From DATEEG01 sp035525055 (GTDB lineage Bacteria > Actinomycetota > Acidimicrobiia > Spongiisociales > ZC4RG35), in NCBI GenBank assembly GCA_035525055.1, contig DATLEZ010000156.1, positions 1 to 8,300 of the forward strand: 8,300 bases of DNA, in the 5' to 3' direction. Under the pieces are notes generated by a model. That model saw only the letters and a list, made by a program, of their open reading frames with translations. It was not told the DNA's origin and did no database searches. Both the position numbers and the translations under genes were made by a program. This document shows positions 1 through 6,993 of this stretch, one piece after another; position 1 is the stretch's first letter; every line of letters begins with the position of its first letter.

Positions 1-917
1 CCCTAGCGCTGACAATAACAGGGGAGCCTAACCGTGTCGCGATACCTCATCCCGATGAGCGGAGGTGACCCCTTCGCACCGCCCCAATACCGGCGGGTAA
101 CACCCCGATGTTTGGAGAGGACGAAACCCTGGCAGACCGGGCAAGATCCGGTGCCGTGGAGCAACGAGGTGACTCCGGGCTGGGGTACCTGTCCACGACC
201 CGTACCGCGAGACCTAACCTGGACACGACCCAGACGACACCGGCAGCGGACGGACATCCCTCTCGCTTGCAACGTGGTGCACGTCGCCAGAGCCATCTAC
301 AGCTATCCAGATCTTTCGGTCCGATGCTGCTCAGCCGCCTCCGCCAACCTTCCGCACGGGGAAGATTTCCTCAGTGTTGAGATGGACGATGGCATGAGGG
401 AAGGCTGGTTGCCAACAAAGGCCCAGGCACGGCGGCAAGACGGGAGTTCCAGCGTGGGATGTGGCTGCTGTTCCTGCCCGACACGGTAGGCCTTGCTGGT
501 GTCCTAGCCGCACGGGCCTCTGCTGACCCGATGCTGTTCGTGGCGCTGGAGAGGACTGCGACCCCGCCCCTTTGACCCGACTTCGGCAGCGGCGAAGGGC
601 CGTAGAGGAGAGGGCGCCAGCATCCGCCGTGGAGATCGGATTCATCTGTACTCCACTTGTTACTGCCGGGCCGAAAGGCTCCCATGTGTCGTGGATCGAG
701 ACGCCGTGGAGGCAGCCCCTGGAGCTAATGGCTTGTCAGTCCCTTCGCCTCCCCGGCTTTGGTGAGCGCCACACTCACGGCCCTATCCGCTGGAGTGACG
801 GGTGGCAGCCAGGCCACTCCAAGGAGGAGGACCGGACCCCGTTGGAGGCGGGCAGGAAACGGTGGCAGTTCTGCGGGCATGGGCCGAACGGAATCAGTAG
901 AATCGAGAGAGGGTGTT
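1..917. other. Gene-poor left region, no recognisable gene
   Basis: No open frame here encodes a family I recognise on either strand. Two weak candidates deserve a note. A GTG at 34 has a good Shine-Dalgarno match (GGGGAG at 21-26, 7 nt spacing) and opens a 151-codon frame ending at 489; its first 60 or so codons look plausible, but the rest is rich in Arg, Cys and Ser, as in a non-coding frame. An ATG at 459 opens a 38-codon frame ending at 575 with G/C-rich third positions and a hydrophobic start (MWLLFLPDTVGLAGVL). A small perfect dyad, CTCATC/GATGAG, lies at 46-59. The stretch may be decayed coding sequence. Nothing firmer can be supported. Confidence 0.5.
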
Positions 918-947
918 ATGACCGAGGCCGTTCGAGGGAGGAGTCCG

Positions 948-2024
948 ATGTCAATCCGTCAACGCCACCGTATCGCGGTGCTCGTCGCGGGAGCAGCCTT
1001 GTTCGCCTTGCTGCCGTCCATCGCCGCCGCCAGGAGCAACGTGGTTGTCATGACCCGCAACGTGTATGTGGGTGCTGATCTCACCCCGGCGATCACCGCT
1101 TCGAACCCTGGCGAACTGGTCGGGGCCGTGGCCGACATCCATCAACGGATGGTGGAAACCAACTTCCCAGCCCGTGCCAAACTCATTGCACAGGAGATCG
1201 CCGACACCTCGCCGGACCTCATTGGATTGCAAGAAGTTGCACTGTGGCGCTCTGGGCCCTTTAACGACCCCGCCCCTGCGTTGACGGTCGAATACGACTT
1301 CTTGGTCCTGCTGCTGGCCGAGATTGATGAGCTTGGACTGGACTATGCGGCCGCCGTGATCCAAGAGAACTTCGACGCTGAAGCCCCGGCAGCGTTCACA
1401 TCGGACGGGACGCCGGTCCTCAGGGACGTTCGGTTGACTTTCCGCAACGTCCTCCTGGTCCGAGAGGGGGTGTCGTTCACGAACCCACGATCCGGCCACT
1501 TCGAGACGAACGTTGTCCTCCGCGACATCGGTGGCATCCCGGGCAACGACATCGTCGATCTGCGTGGTTGGACTTCCGTCGATGTTCGGCAGGGGAGTAC
1601 GCTATTCCGCTTTGTCAATACACACCTCGAGTCGTTCGTCGCCCCAGTGCGCGACGCCCAGGCACGGGAACTCGTGGCCGACCCGCTGCGGACCACGCTC
1701 AAGGTGGTGGCCGTCGGCGACTTCAACTCGCCACCAACCGGGCCTGACAGCGGTGCCTACGAGATCCTCACTACCCAGTCACACGGGATGATGCGAGATT
1801 CCTGGACCGAATCGAACGGCGCCGACCCTGGCTTCACATGGGGACAGGCGGCCGATCTGCTCAATCCAACGTCGACCGCTTCGATCCGCATCGACTTGGT
1901 CCTCACGAAGACTCCCGCCGTCAAGACGGTGCAAGCAACCCTCGTGGGCTCCACGGCCAAAACCCCGGACGGCCTCTGGGCATCCGACCATTTCGGGGTC
2001 GTCGCTGAACTCTCGATCCCATAA
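948..2024 (+). CDS. Secreted endonuclease/exonuclease/phosphatase (EEP) family protein
   Basis: This 358-residue protein belongs to the metal-dependent EEP (DNase I/exonuclease III-like) fold, whose members hydrolyse phosphodiester or phosphomonoester bonds. The signature positions are present in order: N38 in MTRNVYVG, E96 in LQEV, H226 in NTHLES, D258 and N260 in GDFN, RID at 314-316, and D347-H348 in ASDHFG, so it should be catalytically competent. The N-terminus is a signal peptide: basic MSIRQRHR, a hydrophobic stretch at about 9-25, and a likely cleavage after AAA at 26-28, so the enzyme is probably exported. I chose ATG 948 because AGGGAGGAG (935-943) sits just upstream and the signal peptide then has normal length; ATG 918 in the same frame would add ten residues. 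The gene stands alone on its strand. Substrate is unknown: nucleic acid, sphingolipid and inositol phosphates all occur in this superfamily. Confidence 0.93.
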   Translation: MSIRQRHRIAVLVAGAALFALLPSIAAARSNVVVMTRNVYVGADLTPAITASNPGELVGAVADIHQRMVETNFPARAKLIAQEIADTSPDLIGLQEVALWRSGPFNDPAPALTVEYDFLVLLLAEIDELGLDYAAAVIQENFDAEAPAAFTSDGTPVLRDVRLTFRNVLLVREGVSFTNPRSGHFETNVVLRDIGGIPGNDIVDLRGWTSVDVRQGSTLFRFVNTHLESFVAPVRDAQARELVADPLRTTLKVVAVGDFNSPPTGPDSGAYEILTTQSHGMMRDSWTESNGADPGFTWGQAADLLNPTSTASIRIDLVLTKTPAVKTVQATLVGSTAKTPDGLWASDHFGVVAELSIP

Positions 2025-2142
2025 GGGCGGCTCCCTCTTCGCTCGTGATGTAGCCACTGGTCTTCTTGGCCGGCCGCACGATCCGATGCACTGGTCGAAC
2101 CCCTCCAGAAACGCACCGAGTCCCGGAAGGCGTGGCACATGA

Positions 2143-2289
2143 ACCGGGGCCTGCGTCCCCGATGAGTATCGGACGTCGATTGTCGGGGCGGGTCCGGCAA
2201 CGGTCCCGTACTACGTCGGTCGGGTCCGGGTGGTCGGCCCCGACGTCTACGGACTGGATCGTGACGGCGACGGGATCGGATGCGAGTAA
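2143..2289 (+). pseudogene. Decayed 3' end of a protein with an excalibur-like DxDGDGIGCE tail
   Basis: The final coding stretch, read in the frame ending at TAA 2287-2289, gives YYVGRVRVVGP followed by DVYGLDRDGDGIGCE. This is the closing motif of excalibur-like calcium-binding tails found at the C-terminus of many secreted bacterial proteins, often nucleases. The preceding piece, SDVDCRGGSGNGP, lies in a different frame at 2169-2207, and GACVPDE lies at 2146-2166 in the first frame again. The pieces join if one base was lost near 2167 and one gained near 2205-2208. An in-frame TGA at 2140-2142 closes the upstream side, and no start or N-terminal domain can be traced between 2025 and 2140. 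The order GACVP - SDVDC - GNGP - YGLDRDGDGIGCE matches what I remember of such tails, so I read this as a relic and not a small gene. Confidence 0.6.
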
Positions 2290-2319
2290 CCCAGTCCTTA
2301 ACTCACTCACCCGAGACGC

Positions 2320-2491
2320 AAATGGCATCTGCCCTTCACGCCATCTCGTCGTCGTGGCTGAACCTGGTCGAGGGATAGTTCCACCTGCTCACCGAACGTC
2401 GGCTACGCCTCGGCACCTTCAACAGCGTCAGCAGCTCATCGAAGCGATAGAGCTGGGGGCCGAGCACCGGAACGACGACCCGAAGCCCAGC
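2320..2491 (+). pseudogene. Remnant of an IS630-type transposase, C-terminal part
   Basis: Three frames together spell the C-terminal region of IS630/Tc1-mariner-type DDE transposases. KWHLPFTPS (2320-2346) is followed by SSSWLNLVEG (2346-2375), a TAG at 2376-2378 where the family usually has Trp, FHLLTERRLRLGTFNSV (2379-2429), and QQLIEAIELGAEHRNDDPKP (2429-2488). The WLNLVE block contains the third catalytic acid (E) of the DDE triad in this family. Joining the pieces requires one base lost near 2346 and one near 2429, so two frameshifts and one nonsense change separate it from function. The N-terminal HTH and the first two catalytic Asp residues are absent, because the relic begins only 30 bp after the preceding pseudogene. 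No terminal inverted repeat or target duplication is evident. It is dead and marks an old insertion or rearrangement. Confidence 0.7.
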
Positions 2492-2585
2492 GCCGGTGTG
2501 AACAGACATCATTAGTTGCACAATGTGGGAGTTCGGTTCGGGCGAAAAAGCCTCATCCCGGTCCTTGGCCAAGATCAGTCGAGCT

Positions 2586-3023
2586 TCAGAACAGCGAAGC
2601 CAGTGCGTTGACATCCTTGGCCATCTGCTTGTCGTATCGTCGCAGCGTCGATCGGGCCAGCCACCCGACGCCGTAGGCAGCGTTGATCTCCATCCGATAG
2701 GTGTAGCGAGTGCCCTCACCTACCGGAACGAGGTCCCAGGACATACGGGCGAAAAACGGGAAGGTCGGCTTCACGGACTCGATGAGCAGACGTCGCGGCG
2801 GGTCGAACTCGGCGAACCGGGACACGCCCTTCATCGAAATCAGGCCCATTCTCGCCTTGAAGTCGTTGTGCGTTCCCACCGTTGGAGGCCATTGACGCGG
2901 CTCCCAATACTCGAAGCTCGAGTCGAGATTGCCGTCGCGCGCTTTGGCGAGCAGTTTTGCGAAGACCTCATTTGGTTCGGCCGGAATGTTGACGGAGTGG
3001 GTGATAGCCCCTGCGAGATGCAT
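2586..3023 (-). CDS. SRPBCC (START/Bet v1-like) family protein
   Basis: This 145-residue protein has the SRPBCC layout: an opening strand (THSVNIPAEPNEVF, residues 8-21), a middle region with SFEYWEPRQWPPTVGTHNDF (36-55), then strand pairs SRFAEFDPPRRLLIESVKP (68-86) and MSWDLVPVGEGTRYTYRMEI (94-113), and a long C-terminal helix (126-142) that would close the hydrophobic pocket. Such proteins bind small hydrophobic ligands, or act as cyclases, aromatases or stress-associated proteins; the ligand cannot be predicted. The frame is open up to 3113, but that would overlap the methyltransferase gene, and ATG 3023 puts the family's first strand at the N-terminus. No strong Shine-Dalgarno is visible. 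It lies 43 nt downstream of the methyltransferase on the same strand, so the two are probably co-transcribed and might act on the same small molecule. Confidence 0.82.
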   Translation of the reverse strand: MHLAGAITHSVNIPAEPNEVFAKLLAKARDGNLDSSFEYWEPRQWPPTVGTHNDFKARMGLISMKGVSRFAEFDPPRRLLIESVKPTFPFFARMSWDLVPVGEGTRYTYRMEINAAYGVGWLARSTLRRYDKQMAKDVNALASLF

Positions 3024-3066
3024 CGCTACGCCACGACCGGCCGGAAAGCACGCTGGCTCAAGGAGT

Positions 3067-3753
3067 TCAAGAGGTTTGAGCCGTCGGCCTGGCGGACCGC
3101 GGGCGCGACGCAACGAAGTACGCCACCGAGCCGGTTGGAGTCTCTATCTCCACTTCACGGAAGTGGTCCTCGAGCATCGTCCGGAGACCATCAACGTCGT
3201 CATCGCGGTTGTCGAATCCTCCCTGAAGGTTGGCGAGGCGAAGGAACATGCGCGCCGCCCACGTGTGTTTAGCCGAAAGTCCAAGGACGGTTCCCCCGAA
3301 CAGCACACCATCGATGGTCAGGACCGAGGCGATGTGCTTGATCGCGAGAGCCTTCGAGCCCATGGGTCCGGGTAGGCAATGGATTACGTGGGTGAGGGCT
3401 GCCGAGTCGAACGGTCCTTGCAGAGGTAGGGGTTCCAGAACGTTAGCCCTGACCATGGTGGGCTTCCACGCGGCCAACGTCTCGGCACAGTGGTCGAGGA
3501 CATTGGGATTGGGGTCGACGAGAGTCAGCTCACTGTCTTTCGGAGGCTTGGACTCGGCGATGAAGTAGCCGGTTCCCGGTCCGACGTCCAAGTGCCGACG
3601 CCCCGTGTGTTTTCTGTACAGGTTGAGTCCGGGCTCGTCTCCCATCTTCCAGACGCGAGGGGCCATGAATCCCAGCACCCAGGTGTCATAGGTCTTCAGA
3701 AAGCGGGGCGTGTAATCCTTGAAGCCCTTGTAACCGGGTTCTCTCGGGTTCAA
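3067..3753 (-). CDS. Class I SAM-dependent methyltransferase
   Basis: The 228-residue protein has a Rossmann-type methyltransferase core. Motif I is HLDVGPGTGYF (54-64), the SAM-ribose-binding acid is D80 at the end of LTLVDPNPN, NVLEPLP (104-110) follows, FDSAALTHVIHCLPG (115-129) is the motif IV region, and LTIDGVLFGGTVLG (145-158) the post-motif strand. The N-terminal segment FLKTYDTWVLGF (18-29) ahead of motif I is shared with a group of small actinobacterial methyltransferases whose substrates are unassigned. The start is TTG 3753: it is preceded by AAGGAAG about 11 nt away and by an in-frame TGA, and the next ATG (3666) would remove the conserved N-terminal segment. It lies between the membrane protein gene (63 nt upstream) and the SRPBCC gene (43 nt downstream). 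Methylation target, small molecule or lipid, is undetermined. Confidence 0.9.
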   Translation of the reverse strand: MNPREPGYKGFKDYTPRFLKTYDTWVLGFMAPRVWKMGDEPGLNLYRKHTGRRHLDVGPGTGYFIAESKPPKDSELTLVDPNPNVLDHCAETLAAWKPTMVRANVLEPLPLQGPFDSAALTHVIHCLPGPMGSKALAIKHIASVLTIDGVLFGGTVLGLSAKHTWAARMFLRLANLQGGFDNRDDDVDGLRTMLEDHFREVEIETPTGSVAYFVASRPRSARPTAQTS

Positions 3754-3816
3754 TGTCTTTCACACTTCCTTGAAGCGTCGAAGCACGGTCTTTCTGCATA
3801 CTCGAGAACACGAATT

Positions 3817-4485
3817 TCATCTGGTCGAGCGGGTCGCATCGCGGCTTTGTTGCACGACGAGAGCGATGCTCAACACTATCAGCCACAGGAGCGAAAGCAG
3901 GAACGGGGGAACTGATATGTCAGAGTCGAAATCGAGGTTGACTGTCGCCATGTCGGCTGTGCCGAGAACGAGCCCGGTCCAGCCGATCCATCTCGCCGTT
4001 AGTCTGCTCCGGAGAAGCGAAGCCGATGCGGCTATAAGAAGCAGTCCGAAGGTGAAGAAGGTCATCTTGAACCCGACGGCGCCGATGTCGTCGAGAGTCT
4101 GATCCATTTCGGCACTCAGCTCTCCGACTCTCATGGTGGCGGTTACCAGCCATGCTGCGCTCGTGGAGAGTTTCACCGCGATAGTGGCAATGCCGCCGAT
4201 CAACGCAGCGGTCGGTAGCCAGGATTCGTCGTGGCGTGACAGGTCTGTGTACAGATAGGCGACGAAGGCGACGAAGAGCGCGAAACCGGCCCATTCGAGC
4301 CCTGCGCCGACACGAAACGTCGTCGGGTCGGCGTCAAAGGTCACGCCTGAGACGATGGAATTCCCTATCAGGGAGAGGACGACGTAGGCGGCGCCGGCAG
4401 CCGCGCCCAGCTGATTCGATCGCTTTGTGCCAGGAGCATTACGGATCCGGATGTCCGACGTTGTCGCATCATGTGTCTGTTGCAC
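3817..4485 (-). CDS. Six-helix membrane protein of unknown function (possibly DUF4386-like)
   Basis: This 222-residue protein has about six predicted membrane segments at roughly 26-48, 61-80, 89-113, 136-158, 166-182 and 192-212, with short loops and an Arg-rich C-terminal tail. I see no catalytic or transport motif. The arrangement and size resemble DUF4386-type proteins, but the match rests on impression only. The frame is open to an ATG at 4590. I chose GTG 4485 because AGGAGGT (4491-4497 on the complementary strand) sits 5-6 nt before it, an ideal ribosome-binding site, and because the upstream 35 residues are polar and low in complexity. It is the first gene of a three-gene minus-strand cluster with the methyltransferase and SRPBCC genes, and it faces the two-component system across a shared intergenic region, so it may be a regulated membrane partner of that system. 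Confidence 0.8.
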   Translation of the reverse strand: MQQTHDATTSDIRIRNAPGTKRSNQLGAAAGAAYVVLSLIGNSIVSGVTFDADPTTFRVGAGLEWAGFALFVAFVAYLYTDLSRHDESWLPTAALIGGIATIAVKLSTSAAWLVTATMRVGELSAEMDQTLDDIGAVGFKMTFFTFGLLLIAASASLLRSRLTARWIGWTGLVLGTADMATVNLDFDSDISVPPFLLSLLWLIVLSIALVVQQSRDATRSTR

Positions 4486-4720
4486 TTCGCACCTCCTGCT
4501 ATTGGGTCGCGTCTGCGACTCCTTCAGGGGGAACCTATGCGACGTGGGTCGTGGAGTCATCGGCCGGATTGCTGGATTCGTATCGGCCAATGTGCCGATC
4601 TGATGGTGCCGGCGATCAGCCCCGAGGCGGAATCGGGATCTCGAGAAATCGGCCTCGCGGACGAGGCGGGATCAAGGGTGAAGCGTTAACGTTCCAGCCA
4701 TGAGACTGGAGCGTTTTACG
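4486..4720. promoter_or_regulatory. Divergent control region with repeated ATCGGCC boxes
   Basis: This region lies between two gene sets transcribed away from each other, so it should hold both promoters. ATCGGCC occurs three times in the same orientation, at 4559-4565, 4582-4588 and 4648-4654. CGAGGCGG occurs twice, at 4623-4630 and 4662-4669. A perfect GTCGC/GCGAC hairpin (4506-4519) lies just upstream of the ribosome-binding site of the leftward membrane protein gene, so it would be in that gene's 5' leader. I could not identify convincing -10/-35 elements on either strand. Control by the adjacent LuxR-type regulator is an inference from position. Confidence 0.5.
4582..4599. promoter_or_regulatory. 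Candidate operator dyad ATCGGC-N6-GCCGAT
   Basis: A perfect inverted repeat with 6-bp arms and a 6-bp centre (CAATGT) lies mid-way in the divergent intergenic region. Its left arm is one of three ATCGGCC boxes. Eighteen bp with dyad symmetry is a typical size for a site bound by a dimeric helix-turn-helix regulator such as the NarL-type protein encoded downstream. Arms this short can arise by chance in GC-rich DNA. Confidence 0.35.
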
Positions 4721-5902
4721 ATGGCGCTCGATCGAGTACTAGATCCACTGATTGCTGGCTCCCTTCTGGTGGTAGGTCTCATCGACATCTGGGTGTTCAC
4801 GCCCAATGACTTCTTCACCATCGACGGGCCAAAGCCGCTCAACACTCTGTTCCTGGTTCTCGTCTGTTTGCCGGTGGTCTGGCGCCGGAGGACACCAATG
4901 GTCGCTCTCGTGGTCGTGTTGGTCGTGTCCTACACCTGGGTTCTCTCCTTCGGAGACCTGACAGTCCAGCCACCGTTTGAGGCGTTTCTGGCTTTGTGGT
5001 TCACGGTCTACGCCGTAGGCGCGAACGCGACGGGTCGGCGAGTGTTGATTGCTGTAGGCATCCTGATCCTCGGGTTTCTTGCGGAGGTACCTCTGGTCGC
5101 CATCGGGAAGCCTCCCGGAAACGCCTTCCCGGCTTGGATCTTCTTCAGTCTCACTTTTATCGGGGGCCGTGTTGTCCATCGCCAGCGGCTCCTGACCATC
5201 GAACTCTCCCAGCGCGTCGCCGAGTTGGGGCAGGAGCGGGAGGAGAAAGCCCAGCTAGAAGTAGCGTTGGAACGCACACGGATCGCACGTGAGCTCCATG
5301 ACGTGGTCACACACAACGTCAGCCTCATGGTGCTGCAGGCATCGGTTGAGCGCCGTCTGGCGAATGCCCCGGACAATTCGACTGTCGAGACTCTCGCTTC
5401 GATCGAGGAGAACGGGCGTCAGACCCTCGGTGAGCTGCGACGCATTTTGGGAGTGCTTCGGAGTAACAAGGAACGGCCGCCGCTCGCACCGCCACCCACA
5501 ATCGCGACTTTCGCTGAACTGGTGGACGGAGCTCGACGGGCAGGCCTTCCAGTTGAGCTCGTTGTGGAGGGAGAGCCAAAACAGCTTTCAGCAGGTGTTG
5601 AACTCTGTGCATATCGGGTCGTACAGGAGGCCTTGACCAACTCACTCAAGCACGCTGATGCGAGCAGTGCTCGCGTAGTGGTCCGTTATGAGAATGGTCA
5701 TCTCGATGTCGAAGTGACCGACGACGGTCGAGGCGCCGAAAACAACAGGCAGGGGGCGACCGATTCACAGTCCGGCCACGGGTTGATCGGCATGCGAGAG
5801 CGCGTTGAGCTCTATCAGGGCGTGCTCGAGGCCGGGTCGGTAGCCGATTCTGTTGGCTACCGGGTCTTTGCGCGTCTACCAACCAGGGAAGAAACCAATT
5901 GA
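4721..5902 (+). CDS. Membrane sensor histidine kinase, DesK/NarL type (HisKA_3)
   Basis: This 393-residue kinase has about six membrane segments (roughly 10-26, 41-55, 60-77, 87-102, 108-127, 137-151) with no sizeable extracellular domain, which suggests it senses a membrane-associated or intramembrane signal. A coiled-coil linker (about 158-185) leads into the HisKA_3 dimerisation domain, where the phospho-acceptor is H193 in RELHDVVTHNVS. The ATPase domain has the N box YRVVQEALTNSLKHA (298-312), the G1 box DDGRG (334-338) and the G2 box GHGLIGMRERV (352-362), so it should be active. I chose ATG 4721 because GGAG (4708-4711) lies 9 nt upstream; ATG 4700, seven codons earlier in frame, has no comparable site but is possible. 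Its stop overlaps the start of the response regulator gene in TTGA, a sign of translational coupling. The stimulus is unknown. Confidence 0.95.
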   Translation: MALDRVLDPLIAGSLLVVGLIDIWVFTPNDFFTIDGPKPLNTLFLVLVCLPVVWRRRTPMVALVVVLVVSYTWVLSFGDLTVQPPFEAFLALWFTVYAVGANATGRRVLIAVGILILGFLAEVPLVAIGKPPGNAFPAWIFFSLTFIGGRVVHRQRLLTIELSQRVAELGQEREEKAQLEVALERTRIARELHDVVTHNVSLMVLQASVERRLANAPDNSTVETLASIEENGRQTLGELRRILGVLRSNKERPPLAPPPTIATFAELVDGARRAGLPVELVVEGEPKQLSAGVELCAYRVVQEALTNSLKHADASSARVVVRYENGHLDVEVTDDGRGAENNRQGATDSQSGHGLIGMRERVELYQGVLEAGSVADSVGYRVFARLPTREETN

Positions 5903-6588
5903 GCATCCGAGTAGCCATTGCTGACGATCACACGCTGGTAAGAGAAGGGTTCAGACGGCTACTCGAATCGGAGGCCGACATCCGAGTCGTAGGAGAGGTC
6001 GGCGACGGAAGACAGGCCGTGGAGCTGGCCAAACGCGTCAAACCGGATGTGGTTTTGATGGACATCCGCATGCCCAAACTCGACGGTCTCGCCGCGACAC
6101 GCAAGATCACCACAGGTGGAGACAAGACTCGAGTGGTCATCCTCACCACCTACGACCTCGACGAGTACGTGTTCGATGCTTTACGGGCCGGTGCCAGCGG
6201 TTTCCTCCTTAAGGACTCGCCACCGGATCGGCTAATCGAGGCCGTTCGAGTGGCAAGCTCCGGGAATGCCCTCCTCTCCCCGTCGATAACCCGCAGACTC
6301 ATCGAAGAGTTCACACAAAGACCGACACCCCATACCGCACCCAAGCTGGAAAACCTGACCAGGCGCGAAAGAGACGTCCTGGAATGTCTCGCCCGCGGAT
6401 TCTCCAACGGAGAGATAGCAAACGAACTGTTCATTAGCCCCGCAACCGTCAAATCACACGTCGCCAGCGTGCTCAACAAACTCGAACTCAGGGATCGGGT
6501 GCAAGCCGTTGTCTACGCATACCAATACGGGCTGGCAGAACGCCAGACCGAACAGGGTCAGCCTTCGCCGAGATCGCCGGAGCGTTAA
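5899..6588 (+). CDS. Response regulator, NarL/FixJ (LuxR HTH) type
   Basis: The 229-residue protein has an N-terminal receiver domain with the acidic pair D9-D10 (IADDHT), the phospho-acceptor D55 in LMDIRMPKLDG, the switch T83/T84 in ILTTYD and K105 in FLLKDS. A linker (about 125-150) leads to a LuxR-type helix-turn-helix, LTRRERDVLECLARGFSNGEIANEL at 153-177 and SPATVKSHVASVLNKL at 180-195, which should bind DNA as a dimer once phosphorylated. All key residues are present. The start is TTG 5899, overlapping the kinase stop; AGGGAAG (5885-5891) lies 7 nt upstream, and residue 2 onward (SIRVAIADD) is the normal beginning of the family. It is almost certainly the cognate partner of the kinase. 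The tail after 211 (AERQTEQGQPSPRSPER) is a non-conserved extension. Candidate targets are its own operon and the divergent membrane protein gene. Confidence 0.96.
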   Translation: MSIRVAIADDHTLVREGFRRLLESEADIRVVGEVGDGRQAVELAKRVKPDVVLMDIRMPKLDGLAATRKITTGGDKTRVVILTTYDLDEYVFDALRAGASGFLLKDSPPDRLIEAVRVASSGNALLSPSITRRLIEEFTQRPTPHTAPKLENLTRRERDVLECLARGFSNGEIANELFISPATVKSHVASVLNKLELRDRVQAVVYAYQYGLAERQTEQGQPSPRSPER

Positions 6589-6591
6589 CCG

Positions 6592-6993
6592 ATGCGTGGA
6601 CGGAATCGAGTGAGCGGATCCCCGCTCGTATCGGCTCTCGCGTTGATCCTCATCGGCTGCGTGCAGACCAACAGGGTGAGTGTCTGCACTGGTGAGCCCG
6701 GATTCGACCTCTGGATATCCGACCTCGAAGGAGACATGACCAGCTCAATGACCTTCCAGGTGCAGAGGCTTTCCCGGATTGGTCTCCGGATGGAACCCAG
6801 ATTGCGTTCTGGCAAGCCGAGAGGGCAATTGCGACATCTACGTCCTCCAGGCTGACGGTTCGGGGCTGACCAATCTCACCGACAGCCAAGCCGACGGGCC
6901 GTGTCCCTCGTCGACAGGCGGGGCATCGAGACAACTCCCGCGTGGTCACCGGACGGGCAGATGATCGTGTTTGCCTCGAATCGATCGCAGTAA
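6592..6993 (+). pseudogene. Decayed TolB/PD40-like lipoprotein gene
   Basis: The gene begins three nt after the regulator stop, with GGAG (6579-6582) 9 nt before its ATG, so it belonged to the same transcript. Its first frame gives a lipoprotein signal peptide with lipobox LIGC (Cys 23) and then FDLWISDLEGDMTSSMT. Homology then jumps frame: EAFPDWSPDGTQIAFW (6765-6812), then GNCDIYVLQADGSGLTNLTD (6824-6883), then ETTPAWSPDGQMIVFASNRSQ and TAA (6928-6993). Each jump equals the loss of one base, and three losses bring the last piece back into the original frame. SPDG blocks and the NCDIYVLQADGSG-type strand are hallmarks of PD40/TolB beta-propeller blades. Only about two blades remain before the stop, against five in the neighbour, so the 3' end also looks truncated. 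In the first frame alone, translation would stop at 6855. Confidence 0.75.

Noticed and set aside
898..903. TAGAAT as a -10 box for the EEP gene
   Set aside because: No acceptable -35 element lies 16-18 bp upstream, so a promoter call would rest on one hexamer.
759..947. N-terminal extension of the EEP protein
   Set aside because: It would place about 60 polar, Arg/Gly-rich residues before a complete signal peptide, and the best ribosome-binding site is at 935-943.
572..1078. 168-codon plus-strand frame overlapping the start of the EEP gene
   Set aside because: It overlaps the clear EEP gene in another frame, resembles no family, and its composition is that of a shadow frame.
3024..3113. 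Longer start for the SRPBCC protein
   Set aside because: The extra residues are Arg/Pro-rich, overlap the methyltransferase end and precede the family's first strand.
4488..4590. Longer start of the six-helix membrane protein
   Set aside because: The extra 35 residues have no family character, and GTG 4485 has an ideal AGGAGGT upstream.
4682..6589. AGCGTTAAC repeated at 4682-4690 and 6581-6589
   Set aside because: One copy contains the regulator stop codon and the word is short; two hits in 8 kb can be chance.
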